The notes below the pieces were generated by a model. The model saw nothing but the letters and a program-made list of their open reading frames with translations. It had not been told where the DNA came from and did no database searches. Of a DNA stretch of 64,000 nucleotides, positions 25,555 to 34,887 are shown piece after piece. This stretch comes from GCA-003244245 sp036266995 (GTDB lineage Bacteria; Actinomycetota; Actinomycetes; Mycobacteriales; Pseudonocardiaceae). Position numbers and translations under genes: made by a program. The stretch covers positions 5,309 to 69,308 of the forward strand of contig DATAWX010000224.1 of NCBI GenBank assembly GCA_036266995.1, written 5' to 3'. Each line of letters opens with the position of its first letter. Position 1 is the first letter of the stretch.

Positions 25555-26016
25555 GTGCCCGCCGTTGCTCCCCCCACCACAGCCCACGTGTCACGGTATG
25601 ACCGCCCCAAGCACAACAGGCCGAAGTACGAACGACGCAGTTACCGGCTACCCAGCGTACGTGTGCTGTTTGAGCAGGCTCGACAGGGACTGCTCGACGC
25701 CGAGTACGCCGCACGTCCAGTAGATCGCTACGCCCAGGCGCACCTCGCGGCGCTGCGTGCCGCGGCGGCTGTCCTGGCGGCGCGGGCCCGACCGCGCAAC
25801 CGCGCCCAACCGACCAGCGCATGGACGCTGCTGGCCACAGTGGCGCCGGAACTGGCGGAATGGTCGGCGTTCTTTGCCGCCAGTTCGGCTACCCGGGCCG
25901 CTGCCGAGGCCGGTGTCCACCGCCTGGTGACGGCTCGCGACGCCGACGACCTCGTCCGGCAAGCCGGCGAGTTTCTCGCCCTCGCGAGCCATACGGTGGC
26001 GAGGACCTCCCCATGA
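25555..26016 (+). CDS. SAV_6107-family HEPN domain protein
   Basis: A 153-residue helical protein of the SAV_6107 HEPN family: SVRVLFEQARQGLLDAEYAA, RYAQAHLAALRAAAAVLAAR, TLLATVAPELAEWSAFFAA and a final ADDLVRQAGEFLALA helix. HEPN domains often are RNases or nucleotide-binding accessory proteins; the Rx4-6H catalytic motif of HEPN RNases is not obvious here. I chose GTG 25555 because AGGAGG is 5 bases upstream. The stop overlaps the ATG of the mycothiol-type enzyme (ATGA), so they are co-translated, and a perfect LexA box lies 125 bases upstream. SOS induction is therefore predicted. What the protein does in the DNA-damage response is unknown. Confidence 0.8.
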   Translation: MPAVAPPTTAHVSRYDRPKHNRPKYERRSYRLPSVRVLFEQARQGLLDAEYAARPVDRYAQAHLAALRAAAAVLAARARPRNRAQPTSAWTLLATVAPELAEWSAFFAASSATRAAAEAGVHRLVTARDADDLVRQAGEFLALASHTVARTSP

Positions 26017-26786
26017 CGGCCCCGCGGCCGTTGATCGACTACGGCCGGATGCTGGACGTGATCGGGATAGAGGCCGACTTGATGCTCGGCGCGGCCGAGT
26101 CAGCGTTGCCGTCCGCGGCACAGGCCGAGGTACCAGGCTGTCCTGATCTCACCCTGGCTGAGACCCTGCGGCACGTGGGCAGCGTGCACCGGGCGACCAC
26201 GCTGTGGGTACGAGACGGGCACCGTCCCGAACAGTGGCAGCGATCACCGTCAGACGACGATCTGGTCGGTTTCGTCCGAACCGGCGTCAATGAGTTGCTG
26301 ACGGAGCTGGGTCGCCATGAGCCGGCCGAACCTTGCGACACCTGGTGGCCTGCCGATCGCACACACGGCTTCTGGTGGCGTCGGATGGTTCACGAGACCA
26401 CCATTCACCGGGTCGACGTCGAGGCTGCTGCTGGTGGCCCGGTACATTCCATCGACCCTGAGCTGGCCCTCGATGGCATCGATGAACTGCTGTTTCTGTG
26501 GTTCGGTCACCGTCTCGGCGAGCTGGGGATGTCCTCGCCCCAGCAAGGCGCGGTTGCTCTGTCCGCTGCGGATCGCCGCTGGTTGGCGATCTTCGAGCCG
26601 GGCTGCTCGATCGCTCGGCGGGTCGAGGAGGCCGACGCTCGATCGGCGGACGCGATGGTCAGCGGCGATCCCATGGAGATCTACCTCTGGTCTTGGGGCC
26701 GGCTGCCCGATCAGTCGGTGCGGATCACCGGCGACCAGGATGCCGTCGGCCAGCTCTGGACGTTGTTGCGCCCGGCAACGCAGTGA
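26013..26786 (+). CDS. Maleylpyruvate isomerase-family mycothiol-dependent enzyme (DinB-like fold)
   Basis: A 257-residue four-helix protein of the MDMPI / DinB superfamily. The metal triad is visible: His54 in LRHVGSVHR, and Glu128-xxx-His132 in VHETTIHRVD, the spacing seen in mycothiol-dependent maleylpyruvate isomerase. Trp-rich WWPADRTHGFWWRRM precedes the second motif. The C-terminal domain (SGDPMEIYLWSWGRLPD, VRITGD) matches the usual MDMPI C-terminus. It overlaps the HEPN gene start-to-stop and lies under the same LexA box, so a thiol-transfer or detoxification step coupled to DNA damage is plausible. No aromatic-degradation genes are nearby, so an isomerase role is not implied. The thiol is presumed to be mycothiol. 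Confidence 0.82.
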   Translation: MTAPRPLIDYGRMLDVIGIEADLMLGAAESALPSAAQAEVPGCPDLTLAETLRHVGSVHRATTLWVRDGHRPEQWQRSPSDDDLVGFVRTGVNELLTELGRHEPAEPCDTWWPADRTHGFWWRRMVHETTIHRVDVEAAAGGPVHSIDPELALDGIDELLFLWFGHRLGELGMSSPQQGAVALSAADRRWLAIFEPGCSIARRVEEADARSADAMVSGDPMEIYLWSWGRLPDQSVRITGDQDAVGQLWTLLRPATQ

Positions 26787-26799
26787 GCCGGTCAGTCCC

Positions 26800-29700
26800 T
26801 CAGGCGCGAAGCCGCAGTCCTCGGGGCGTGGCGCGGAACCCGGCGTCCCGCAGCAGTTCGGCCAGCGCGGAACCCAGCGCCGCCTCACCGTCGGCGCGCT
26901 CCACGGACAACGAACCAAGCCAGCCCTGGTGGACAGCACCGGCCAGCGCGTGTACCGCGGCGCGCAAGACGCCGGTGTCCTCGGTGAACGACAGGAGTGA
27001 CCGGCCGCCGCGTTCGACGTAGAGCACGGCGGCACCGTCTACCAGGACGGCCAGCGCGCCGGCCTTGCGCCCAGGTCGGTGCCGTAAGTCACCCACGGTG
27101 GGCGGCCACGGCAGAGCTGCCCCGTAGGGCTGGGCGGGGTCGGTGGCGGCCAGGACCACCGTTGCGGTGCTGCCTTCGCTGGGCTGGCCCACGGCGCGAA
27201 GCCGGTCGATGGCGCCGGGGACGGCGAACTGCGCGGCCCCGAGTCCCTCGACGACGTACCCGCGTCGGCACCGGCCGGACTCCTCCATCGCCCGCAGAAC
27301 CTTGTAGACGCCGGCGAAGCCACCAGTGACGCGCTCGGTGTCCAGTGCTCCTCTGGTGAGGACGCCGTGGCGCTCGAGGAACGTCTCCGCCCGGGCATGC
27401 GCCCGGCGGGTCGGGTCGGGCCGCTGGGTTGCCGGTGTTTGGTGCCCCGGCGGTGGTAGTACCGGCATCGGTGACAGCGACCAGCGTCCCGCGGCCGTGG
27501 GTGGACCGGCGCGGGACGGCATCGGTGCCCGACCTGCGCGCATCCGTGCGTATCTACCGCGTGGTGCGGACCGGCGTGGCCGGTGCGCGGCCGAGCGGCC
27601 GGACACTAGGACCCGTAGCGGCGCCAGCGAATCATTGGTCATCAACCCGGCCCACACCAGGTCCCACACCGCCGCGACGACGTCGGCGTCACTGGGTGCC
27701 GGTTCACCGTCGGTGAGCAGATGCTGAGCGCTCCGATCGGCCAGTTGCCGGAAGAACAGCGCGCCACCCTCAACCGGGCCACCAGCGGGGTCCCAACCCA
27801 CAGCGCGCAGGACGCCTCGTTGTATGGGCGTGAGCGCAAGCTGCTCATCGAGGTCCGGCAGCACCAGGTCAGCCAGGTCGGTAGGAGCGAGCGCGATCCA
27901 CCCGTCGCCACCAGGCAGTGACCCGCAGCCGATCCAGGTCACCTCGCCGGAAATGGTGAGCTCGTCGAGCAGGGCGGGGGAGTAGCCGGGCAGCCTGGCT
28001 GGGAGTAGCAGCGATTCCAGAGCGCTGGCCGGCACCGCTGCTCCAGCCAGCTGCTCCACGGCGCCGAGCACGTCCTCCGGGGTCGGTGCGCTGCGCAGCC
28101 GGCGTGTCAGACCTGACCCGTCACGCCCGGTGTTCGACCCAGGGTCCCAGGACGCGATGCCGTGCCAGGCGGGCATGAACCGGCCCAGGGCGGCCTGCTC
28201 GACTGGTTCCACCTCGGCCCGCAACCGGGCCAACGACGCTCGCCGCAACCGCCGGAGCACCTCGGTATGGCAGTACTCCGTGCCCCCGCCGCCAAGGTCA
28301 ACGGGACGCAGCTCGCCCCGCACCAGGGTGCTGGTCCTGGTCATCCGATCCAAGACCGCGACCACCACGGCGACCCCGAGTCCGAAGCGAGCTGCTGCTG
28401 CGGTTGCGGTAAACGGCCCGCGTGTTCTGGCATAGCGCAGCAGAAGATCCCCGAGCGGGTCGGCCACCGGCTCGGTGAATACCTCTGGAACTCCTACCGG
28501 TAGGGCCACGCCCAGCGCGTCGCGCACCCGCCCGGCGTCCTCGATCGCGATCCAGCGGGCCTCTCCGGAGATCCGCACGGCAATCGCCCGACGGGCCGAG
28601 CCGAGCTCGGCGAGCCACTGTGGGGCGACCCCGCGCTGCGCGGCCTCGGCCTCGGTGAGATCGCCCAGCGCGCGCAACAAGTCGGCGGTGCTCTCGACGT
28701 CCCGGGCGTGGCGGTCGGGGTCGATGCGCTGCAGCTGTGCCTCGAGCTCGACGAGTACCGCGGGGTCGAGCAGCTCCCGGATCGCCTCGGAACCCAGCAG
28801 CTCCGCCAACAGGGTCGAGTCCAGCGCGAGCGCCGCGGCTTTGCGCTCGGCCAGCGGAGCGTCGAGCTCGTAGAGGAACATCCCCACGTAACCGAACAGC
28901 AGGCTGCGGGCAAAGGGTGACGGCGATGGGGTGGCGATCTCGACCACCCGCACCCGGCGAGCCCGCACCTCCGACATCAGCTCGCGCAGCCCGGGTAGGT
29001 CATAGACGTCCTGCAGACACTCGCGCATCGCCTCCAGCACCACCGGGAACTGCTCGTACTTCGACGCGACGGTGAGCAGTTGGGCTGAGCGCTGCCGCTG
29101 CTGCCACAGTGGAGTGCGACGCCTCGGGTCCCGGCGGGGCAGCAGCAGCGACCGCGCGGCGCACTCCCGGAACCGGGAGGCGAACAGCGCCGAACCACCC
29201 ACCTCGGCGACTACCAACTGCTCGACCTCGTCCGGGTCGAGCAGCACGTCCTCGACAGTGGGCAGCACCTCGGCGCCGTCGGCATCCAGGGCGTCGGGTA
29301 GCCGTAGCACGATCCCGTCATCCGCGCTGGCCACCTGCGCCTCGACGCCGCGCCGTTCCCGCAGCCGGGCCCCGATGGCCAGCGCCCACGGCCCGTTGAC
29401 CTGCGCGCCGAACGGGGAGTGCACCACCATCCGCCAGTCGCCCAGCTCGTCGCGGAACCGCTCCACCACAACGGTCCGGTCGTCGGGTACGTGCCCGGTG
29501 GCCTCGCGCTGCTCGTGCAGGTAGGACAGCAGGTTGTCAGCCGCCCAGGCGTCGAGCCCGGCTGCCTCGATGCGGTTGCGGGCCGCGTCGGATCCGGCGC
29601 CGCTCAGCTCGCGGACGAATGCGCCCAGCGCCCGCCCCAACTCCAGGGGCCGACCCGGCGCGTCGCCCTTCCAGAATGGCATCCGGGCCGGTTCACCGGG

Positions 29701-31467
29701 GACCGGCAACGCGATCACCCGGTCGTGGGTGATGTCGAGGATCTTCCACGAGGTGGAACCGAGCAGGAATGTGTCACCCACTCGGGACTCGTAGACCATC
29801 TCCTCGTCGAGCTCACCGACCCGCGAGCCCGCGCCGTCGGCACCGCCGGGGGTCATCACGGTGAACATCCCCCGATCCGGGATGGTGCCGCCGGAGGTGA
29901 CCGCTAGCCGCTGCGCTCCCGGCCGCCCGCGCAGCTCGTCGCTGACCCGGTCCCAGACGATCCGGGGACGCAGCTCGCCGAACTCCTCCGATGGGTAACG
30001 CCCGGCAAGCATGTCCAGGACTGCGTGCAGCGCCGAATCGGGTAGTGCCAAGTACGGCGCAGCCCGGCGGACCAGGGCGGCGAGATTGTCGACGGTCCAC
30101 GGATCCAGCGCGACCATGGCCACCACGTGTTGAGCCAGCACGTCGAGCGGGTTGCGGGGGTAGCGCAGCGCTTCGATCGCCCCGCCGGCCATCCGTTCCG
30201 CGATCACCGCGCAGGAGACGAGGTCGCCGCGGAACTTCGGAAAAACCACGCCACGGGACACCGCCCCCACCTGGTGCCCGCCCCGGCCGATCCGTTGCAG
30301 GCCCGACGCCACCGTCGGGGGCGCCTCGATCTGCACGACCAGGTCCACCGCGCCCATGTCGATGCCGAGCTCGAGGGAGGAGGTGGCGACCACGCAGGAC
30401 AACCGGCCGGACTTCAGCTCCTCCTCGACCAGGGTTCGCTGCTCGCGTGCCATCGAGCCGTGGTGCGCCTTGGCAATCACTTCGGGGGCGCCGCCGGCGC
30501 GCCCGGCTTGGCCCATCAGCTCGGCCGGCATCCGGTCTCCTGGCGCTGGAGGTTCCTCGGCGGCGAGCTCGTTGAGCCGGGAGGTGAGCCGTTCGGCCAG
30601 CCGGCGTGAGTTGGCGAACACGATCGTCGAGCGGTGGGCCCGCACCAGCTCCAGGACTCGCTGCTCCACCGCCGGCCAGATCGAGGCACGGTGCTCCGTC
30701 GGCCCGTCAGCCCCCTCGATCAGCTCGCCCAGTGCTGACATATCCGGTATCGGGACCTGCACCGAGACCTCGATCGTCTTGGCCGACGCCGGCTGCACCA
30801 CGCGAACCTGTCGGCTACCGGCAAGGAAAGCGCTGACCTCCTCGACGGGACGCACCGTGGCGGAAAGTCCGATTCGTTGGGCGGGTTTTTCCAGCAGGCA
30901 GTCCAGGCGTTCTAAGGACAGCGCGAGGTGCGCGCCGCGTTTGGTGGCGGCCACCGCGTGCACCTCGTCGACGATCACAGTGTGGACTCCGCGCAGCGCC
31001 TCCCTGGCCGCCGACGTCAAGAGCAGGAACAGTGACTCCGGGGTGGTGACGAGCACGTCGGTCGGGGTCCGGGCGAAGGCGCGGCGCTGATCGGCCGGGG
31101 TGTCGCCGGTGCGCATTCCCACCCGAATGTCCGGCCTTGGCAGGCCCAGCCGGTGCGCAGCCTGCCGGATACCGGCCAGTGGGGAACGCAGGTTGCGCTC
31201 GACGTCCACCGCCAGCGCCTTCAACGGCGAGATGTAGAGCACCCGGCAACGCCTCATTGGCTCGTCTGGCGGCCCGGATACGACCAGCCGATCCAACGCC
31301 CAGAGGAACGCCGCGAGTGTCTTGCCCGATCCGGTAGGGGCGACGACCAGCGCGTGCTCGCCCGCGGCCGCCGCCCGCCACGCGCCCTCCTGGGCGGGGG
31401 TAGGCGCGGCGAACGCCCCCGCGAACCAATCCCGGGTGGCGGGGGAGAAGAGGTCGAGCACATCCAC
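26800..31467 (-). CDS. lhr: Large helicase-related protein Lhr (ATP-dependent superfamily 2 helicase)
   Basis: A 1555-residue 3'-5' DNA/RNA helicase. Seen in order: Walker A APTGSGKT (about 43-50), RVGMRTGDTP, TTPESLFLLL, DEVH box IVDEVHAV (about 166-173), LSATVRPVEEV, the second RecA domain with VATSSLELGIDMGAVDLVVQ and IQRIGR-like LQRIGRGGHQVG. Then come the Lhr-specific winged-helix/beta-barrel core and a very long C-terminal region, as in the full-length actinobacterial form. The GTG start is preceded by CATGAT-N6, a loose -10 match. It is convergent with the SOS-box operon (13 bases). In actinobacteria lhr is linked to DNA repair. The frame is intact despite a proline/arginine-rich linker near residue 1300. 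Confidence 0.95.
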   Translation of the reverse strand: MDVLDLFSPATRDWFAGAFAAPTPAQEGAWRAAAAGEHALVVAPTGSGKTLAAFLWALDRLVVSGPPDEPMRRCRVLYISPLKALAVDVERNLRSPLAGIRQAAHRLGLPRPDIRVGMRTGDTPADQRRAFARTPTDVLVTTPESLFLLLTSAAREALRGVHTVIVDEVHAVAATKRGAHLALSLERLDCLLEKPAQRIGLSATVRPVEEVSAFLAGSRQVRVVQPASAKTIEVSVQVPIPDMSALGELIEGADGPTEHRASIWPAVEQRVLELVRAHRSTIVFANSRRLAERLTSRLNELAAEEPPAPGDRMPAELMGQAGRAGGAPEVIAKAHHGSMAREQRTLVEEELKSGRLSCVVATSSLELGIDMGAVDLVVQIEAPPTVASGLQRIGRGGHQVGAVSRGVVFPKFRGDLVSCAVIAERMAGGAIEALRYPRNPLDVLAQHVVAMVALDPWTVDNLAALVRRAAPYLALPDSALHAVLDMLAGRYPSEEFGELRPRIVWDRVSDELRGRPGAQRLAVTSGGTIPDRGMFTVMTPGGADGAGSRVGELDEEMVYESRVGDTFLLGSTSWKILDITHDRVIALPVPGEPARMPFWKGDAPGRPLELGRALGAFVRELSGAGSDAARNRIEAAGLDAWAADNLLSYLHEQREATGHVPDDRTVVVERFRDELGDWRMVVHSPFGAQVNGPWALAIGARLRERRGVEAQVASADDGIVLRLPDALDADGAEVLPTVEDVLLDPDEVEQLVVAEVGGSALFASRFRECAARSLLLPRRDPRRRTPLWQQRQRSAQLLTVASKYEQFPVVLEAMRECLQDVYDLPGLRELMSEVRARRVRVVEIATPSPSPFARSLLFGYVGMFLYELDAPLAERKAAALALDSTLLAELLGSEAIRELLDPAVLVELEAQLQRIDPDRHARDVESTADLLRALGDLTEAEAAQRGVAPQWLAELGSARRAIAVRISGEARWIAIEDAGRVRDALGVALPVGVPEVFTEPVADPLGDLLLRYARTRGPFTATAAAARFGLGVAVVVAVLDRMTRTSTLVRGELRPVDLGGGGTEYCHTEVLRRLRRASLARLRAEVEPVEQAALGRFMPAWHGIASWDPGSNTGRDGSGLTRRLRSAPTPEDVLGAVEQLAGAAVPASALESLLLPARLPGYSPALLDELTISGEVTWIGCGSLPGGDGWIALAPTDLADLVLPDLDEQLALTPIQRGVLRAVGWDPAGGPVEGGALFFRQLADRSAQHLLTDGEPAPSDADVVAAVWDLVWAGLMTNDSLAPLRVLVSGRSAAHRPRRSAPRGRYARMRAGRAPMPSRAGPPTAAGRWSLSPMPVLPPPGHQTPATQRPDPTRRAHARAETFLERHGVLTRGALDTERVTGGFAGVYKVLRAMEESGRCRRGYVVEGLGAAQFAVPGAIDRLRAVGQPSEGSTATVVLAATDPAQPYGAALPWPPTVGDLRHRPGRKAGALAVLVDGAAVLYVERGGRSLLSFTEDTGVLRAAVHALAGAVHQGWLGSLSVERADGEAALGSALAELLRDAGFRATPRGLRLRA

Positions 31468-31823
31468 ACCACCATCATGGACCGCTGCACCGACAGTTCA
31501 GGGAGACTCGGTGTTCTCCAGGGGCGGAGGCAGCTGAACCGGCGTGTGTGCGCCCATATGTCGACGCCGCCAGGGGCTTGTGCGCCCGGACGTGATCGGC
31601 CGACGGTGTGCCTGGGCGGAATCTAGCGCAACTTCGTTCCAAGGATGTGGTGCCAGCTCATTATTGGTTGTGACGCTCCGGCATAAGCGGTTACGCGAGC
31701 TCGTGCTGGACATGCTCACGAACTCGACATTGATGCCGTGACCGGTGTCACAGAAGAACGACGAGCCCGATCCGTTGGGCCGTCGTCACTCTCCGTGACC
31801 TCAGGCAAAGGACTGTCGTCGCG

Positions 31824-31882
31824 TACGAGTGTGCCGCTGTGGGCAACTTTCCGCCAAAGTTGCCCACAGCGGCACACTCGTA
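31824..31882. repeat. Perfect 27-bp inverted repeat with a 5-base loop
   Basis: Left arm 31824-31850 (begins TACGAGTGTGCCGCTG), loop CCGCC 31851-31855, right arm 31856-31882, an exact reverse complement. As RNA it would be a 27-bp stem with 5-base loop, followed about 18 bases later by CCTTTTCT. It could be a bidirectional terminator, a palindromic repeat family member, or a transposon-derived miniature element. No second copy is in this window. Confidence 0.85.
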
Positions 31883-32010
31883 GCAGAACAGACCGCCTTT
31901 TCTAGGGGCTGGTGGGATTAGTGTGCTCTACGGCGTGACCACCATCGAGATCGATGTCACGTTCGCACAGCAAGCCCGCGCCAGCCTAAACGGTCCGCCC
32001 AGTCCGCCAG

Positions 32011-32112
32011 TATGGTCCACGGAGGTTGTGGGAGGAGATCGAGCAGGCACACGCCTGGTAGATCAAGCACGGTCGGCCGACCTATACCCGGCTCGGAAGC
32101 GTCAGAGCGTTC
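32011..32112 (+). pseudogene. Decayed fragment resembling a methyltransferase C-terminal region
   Basis: In one frame the DNA reads RRLWEEIEQAHAW, a TAG stop at 32059-32061, then IKHGRPTYTRLGS. A similar W-E-x-E-x-A-x-x-W...GRP...R-x-G pattern occurs at the end of some actinobacterial protein-methyltransferase (FxLD-type) sequences. With an internal stop and no flanking homology it can only be a remnant. The assignment is tentative. Confidence 0.25.
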
Positions 32113-32119
32113 GAAGCAA

Positions 32120-33208
32120 CTACTTCCGCAGGGCGGCGCGGCCGTCGACGAGGATCGTGCGGAGGCGACCTACGTCGGCGATCCGTCGCTCGGCGAGGTG
32201 ATCGGCCGCGACGGCAGGCGGCACGCCGTCGCGTTGAGCCAGCTCGAAGATCGCCCGGGTGGTGTCGAAAATCTTCGCCACCCGGGCCTTCGCCCGCTGG
32301 AAGTCGAAGCCCTCGATCTCGTCGGCGACCTGAACGACTCCACCGGCGTTCACCACATAGTCGGGTGCGTAGAGGATGCCCCGCGCGTCGAGAACCTTTT
32401 CCACACCGGGGTGTTCCAGCTGGTTGTTGGCTCCGCCGCAGACGACCTTGGCGCGCAGCGCGGCCACGGTGGGGTCGTCCAGCGCGGAGCCGAGCGCGCA
32501 CGGGGCGTACACGTCGATCGGCTGCCGCACCAGCGCCGCGGTGTTCGGCGCCACCACCACCTCGGGGTATGCGGCGCGGACCCGCTCGATCGCCTGTGCA
32601 CTGATGTCAGCCACGATCACCTCTGCGCCGTCGGCGAGCAGGTGGTCAACGAGGTGGCGCCCAACCTTGCCGACCCCGGACACGCCCACCCGACGTCCGG
32701 ACAGTGTGGGCGCACCCCAGACGTGCTCGGCGGCCGCGCGCATGCCCTGAAAGACACCGAAGGCGGTCAGGATCGAGGAATCCCCGGCGCCGCCGTGCGC
32801 CGACGATCGTCCGGTGACGAACTCCGACTCCCTGGCGACGATGTCCATGTCCTCGACGTAGGTGCCGACGTCACACGCGGTGACGTAGCGCCCGCCCAGC
32901 GACTGCACGAAGCGCCCATAAGCGCGCAGCAGCACCTCGGTCTTGTCCCGGGCCGGATCGCCGAGGATGACGGCCTTGCCACCGCCGTGGTCCAACCCGG
33001 CGAGTGCGTTCTTGTAGGACATCGCGTTGGACAGGTGCAGCACGTCGGCGAGGGCGTCTTCCTCGCTGGGGTAAGGGTGAAACCGGGTTCCACCCAGCGC
33101 CGGCCCGAGCGCGGTGGAGTGGATGGCGATGATGGCGCGCAGGCCCGAAGGCTCGTCGCGGCAGAATACGATCTGCTCATGGTTGCCGGATCGGAACACG
33201 TCGGTCAC
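32120..33208 (-). CDS. vdh: Valine (branched-chain amino acid) dehydrogenase
   Basis: A 362-residue Glu/Leu/Phe/Val dehydrogenase catalysing NAD-dependent oxidative deamination of branched-chain amino acids. Seen: substrate-domain signature GPALGGTRFHPY, catalytic-lysine regions MSYKNALAGLDHGGGKAVI (residues about 65-83), TGRSSAHGG, and the NAD fold RRVGVSGVGKVGRHLVDHLL with the acidic strand end VIVADI. Length equals Streptomyces valine dehydrogenase (about 364), so Vdh is preferred to leucine or phenylalanine dehydrogenase, though specificity is inferred. The GTG start has GGGAGGGG upstream. It diverges from the MBL-Rieske gene. Products would feed branched-chain acyl-CoA supply. Confidence 0.88.
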   Translation of the reverse strand: MTDVFRSGNHEQIVFCRDEPSGLRAIIAIHSTALGPALGGTRFHPYPSEEDALADVLHLSNAMSYKNALAGLDHGGGKAVILGDPARDKTEVLLRAYGRFVQSLGGRYVTACDVGTYVEDMDIVARESEFVTGRSSAHGGAGDSSILTAFGVFQGMRAAAEHVWGAPTLSGRRVGVSGVGKVGRHLVDHLLADGAEVIVADISAQAIERVRAAYPEVVVAPNTAALVRQPIDVYAPCALGSALDDPTVAALRAKVVCGGANNQLEHPGVEKVLDARGILYAPDYVVNAGGVVQVADEIEGFDFQRAKARVAKIFDTTRAIFELAQRDGVPPAVAADHLAERRIADVGRLRTILVDGRAALRK

Positions 33209-33330
33209 GGTGGTGGGCCCCTCCCGCTCGGTGTCGCGCGCTGCTCTGCGCAGCGTATGCCTGCGCCGGTCGCATCAGGCGCGGACGGCTGATGGCACCA
33301 TCTGGCGGGTACGCCGTGAAGGGAGAGCGC

Positions 33331-34887
33331 ATGCGGGTGACCGGACTGGGCCACGCCGGGCTGTTCATCGAGACGGCTGCCGGCAGTGTCCTTTGCGACC
33401 CCTGGGTGACCCCCGCTTTCTTCGGCTCGTGGTTCCCCTTCCCGGACAACAGCGACCTGGACTGGGACTGCCTCGGGCAGGCCGATTACCTCTACGTCTC
33501 ACACCTGCACCGCGACCATTTCGACGACCAGCTACTGCGCCGGCACGTGCGCAAGGACATCACGGTGCTGCTCCCGGACTATCCGACCGACGAGCTGGAG
33601 CGTGAGCTCGCAGCCGTCGGGTTCCGGACCTTTCTGCGCACGCAGTCAGGTGTCGCGGTGCACCGCGACGGGTTGCGCATCATGATCACTTCACTGACCG
33701 GGCCCAGTGACGGCCCGATCGGTGACTCCGCGCTGTCCCTGGACGACGGTCGCACCGTGATCCTCAACCAGAACGACGCCCACCCGCTGGACGTCGAGCA
33801 GCTCCGGGCCTTCGGCGAGGTGCACGGGTACTTCACCCAGTTCTCCGGCGCGATCTGGTGGCCGATGGTCTACGACCTGCCCGACGGCGCGCGCACAGAG
33901 TTCGCCCGTCGCAAGCGGGCCGGGCAGACCGACCGGGCGCTGCGTTACATCGACGCCGTGGGTGCCGCGCACGTGTTTCCCACCGCAGGCCCACCGTGCT
34001 TCCTCGACGAGGAGCTCTTCGAGCACAACGGTGTCGGCCGCGACGGGGACAGCATCTTCACCGATCAGCGCGAGTTTCTGGCCGAGTTGTGCTCGGCGCT
34101 TCCTGACGTGTCAGCGCACCTGCTACTTCCGGGAAGTGTCGCGGAGCTCGACGGGTCGCACTGCGAGCTCAGCCACCAGCACTCGACAGCTGAGATCGAA
34201 CACATCTTCGGCGAGAAAACCGCCTACCTGCGCGAATACCAGGCCCGCGCGCAGCCGGCTCTGGCCTGGGAGCGGGCCAGTCGGGCGTCGGTCCCTGCTG
34301 ACCTGCTTGAGCAGCTCAAACAGTGGTGGGAGCCGCTGCTCGAGCGGGCCGAGAACATCTGCACAGGAGTCGGCGGCCCCGTTCGCCTGGACGTCGGCAA
34401 TCGCCCGCTGGTGATCGACTTCATCGCTCGGGAAGTGCGTGAGTTCGCCGGTGAGCACTGCCGTTACCGGCTGTCCATCTCGGCGGATCTGGTCGCCACC
34501 AACCTGGCCCGCCGCGAGGTGGACTGGTCGAACAGTCTGTTCTTGTCCCTGCGGTTTCGGGCCAGCCGGGTCGGCCAGTACAACGAGTTCGTCTATATCT
34601 TCTTCAAGTGCCTGTCCCAGGAGCGCATCGACTACGTCGAGAACTGGTACGACGAGTGCAACGACGATGGCGCGGACGTGGATCTGGACGGCTGGCGGGT
34701 GCAACGCCGCTGCCCGCACCTCCGCGCCGACCTGGCGAAGTTCGGCAGCATCTCCGGTGGGACCCTCACCTGCGCCCTGCACGGCTGGCGCTTCGACCTC
34801 GCCACGGGTCGCTGCCTGACCGCGGCCGGGCACCCGATTCGCGCCATGCCGGTCACCGCCGCCGCTGCTGCCACCACCAGCGGATAA
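33331..34887 (+). CDS. MBL-fold + Rieske [2Fe-2S] protein, Rv3818-like
   Basis: A 518-residue protein. The N-terminal half is a metallo-beta-lactamase fold: GLGHAGLFIETAAGSVLCDPWV, then YVSHLHRDHFDD (residues about 55-66) with the HxHxDH motif, DSALSLDDGRTVILNQND, and GPPCFLDEELF. A middle alpha/beta region follows. The C-terminus has a Rieske-type site, RRCPHLRADLAKFG and LTCALHGWRFDLATGRCL (C-x-H and C-x-x-H, about 450-490). This arrangement and wording resemble mycobacterial Rv3818 and more distantly CMP-sialic-acid hydroxylase. ATG 33331 is chosen for GGGAG upstream. An oxygenase-like role on a sugar or lipid has been speculated for such fusions; the substrate is unknown. Its 3' end overlaps a small gene on the other strand. 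Confidence 0.82.
   Translation: MRVTGLGHAGLFIETAAGSVLCDPWVTPAFFGSWFPFPDNSDLDWDCLGQADYLYVSHLHRDHFDDQLLRRHVRKDITVLLPDYPTDELERELAAVGFRTFLRTQSGVAVHRDGLRIMITSLTGPSDGPIGDSALSLDDGRTVILNQNDAHPLDVEQLRAFGEVHGYFTQFSGAIWWPMVYDLPDGARTEFARRKRAGQTDRALRYIDAVGAAHVFPTAGPPCFLDEELFEHNGVGRDGDSIFTDQREFLAELCSALPDVSAHLLLPGSVAELDGSHCELSHQHSTAEIEHIFGEKTAYLREYQARAQPALAWERASRASVPADLLEQLKQWWEPLLERAENICTGVGGPVRLDVGNRPLVIDFIAREVREFAGEHCRYRLSISADLVATNLARREVDWSNSLFLSLRFRASRVGQYNEFVYIFFKCLSQERIDYVENWYDECNDDGADVDLDGWRVQRRCPHLRADLAKFGSISGGTLTCALHGWRFDLATGRCLTAAGHPIRAMPVTAAAAATTSG

Larger units (their letters stand above)
31468..32119. other. 652-base region without an intact gene
   Basis: Short frames exist on both strands but none resembles a protein family. 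The region contains an imperfect hairpin around 31753-31785 (GACGAGCCC / GGGCCGTCGTC), the perfect 27-bp inverted repeat at 31824-31882, and a decayed coding fragment at 32011-32112. It looks like a scar between lhr and valine dehydrogenase. Confidence 0.6.

Noticed and set aside
25259..25822. Minus-strand 187-residue frame over the HEPN gene leader
   Set aside because: Arg/Pro/Gly-rich, no family resemblance, opposite a real gene; a high-GC shadow.
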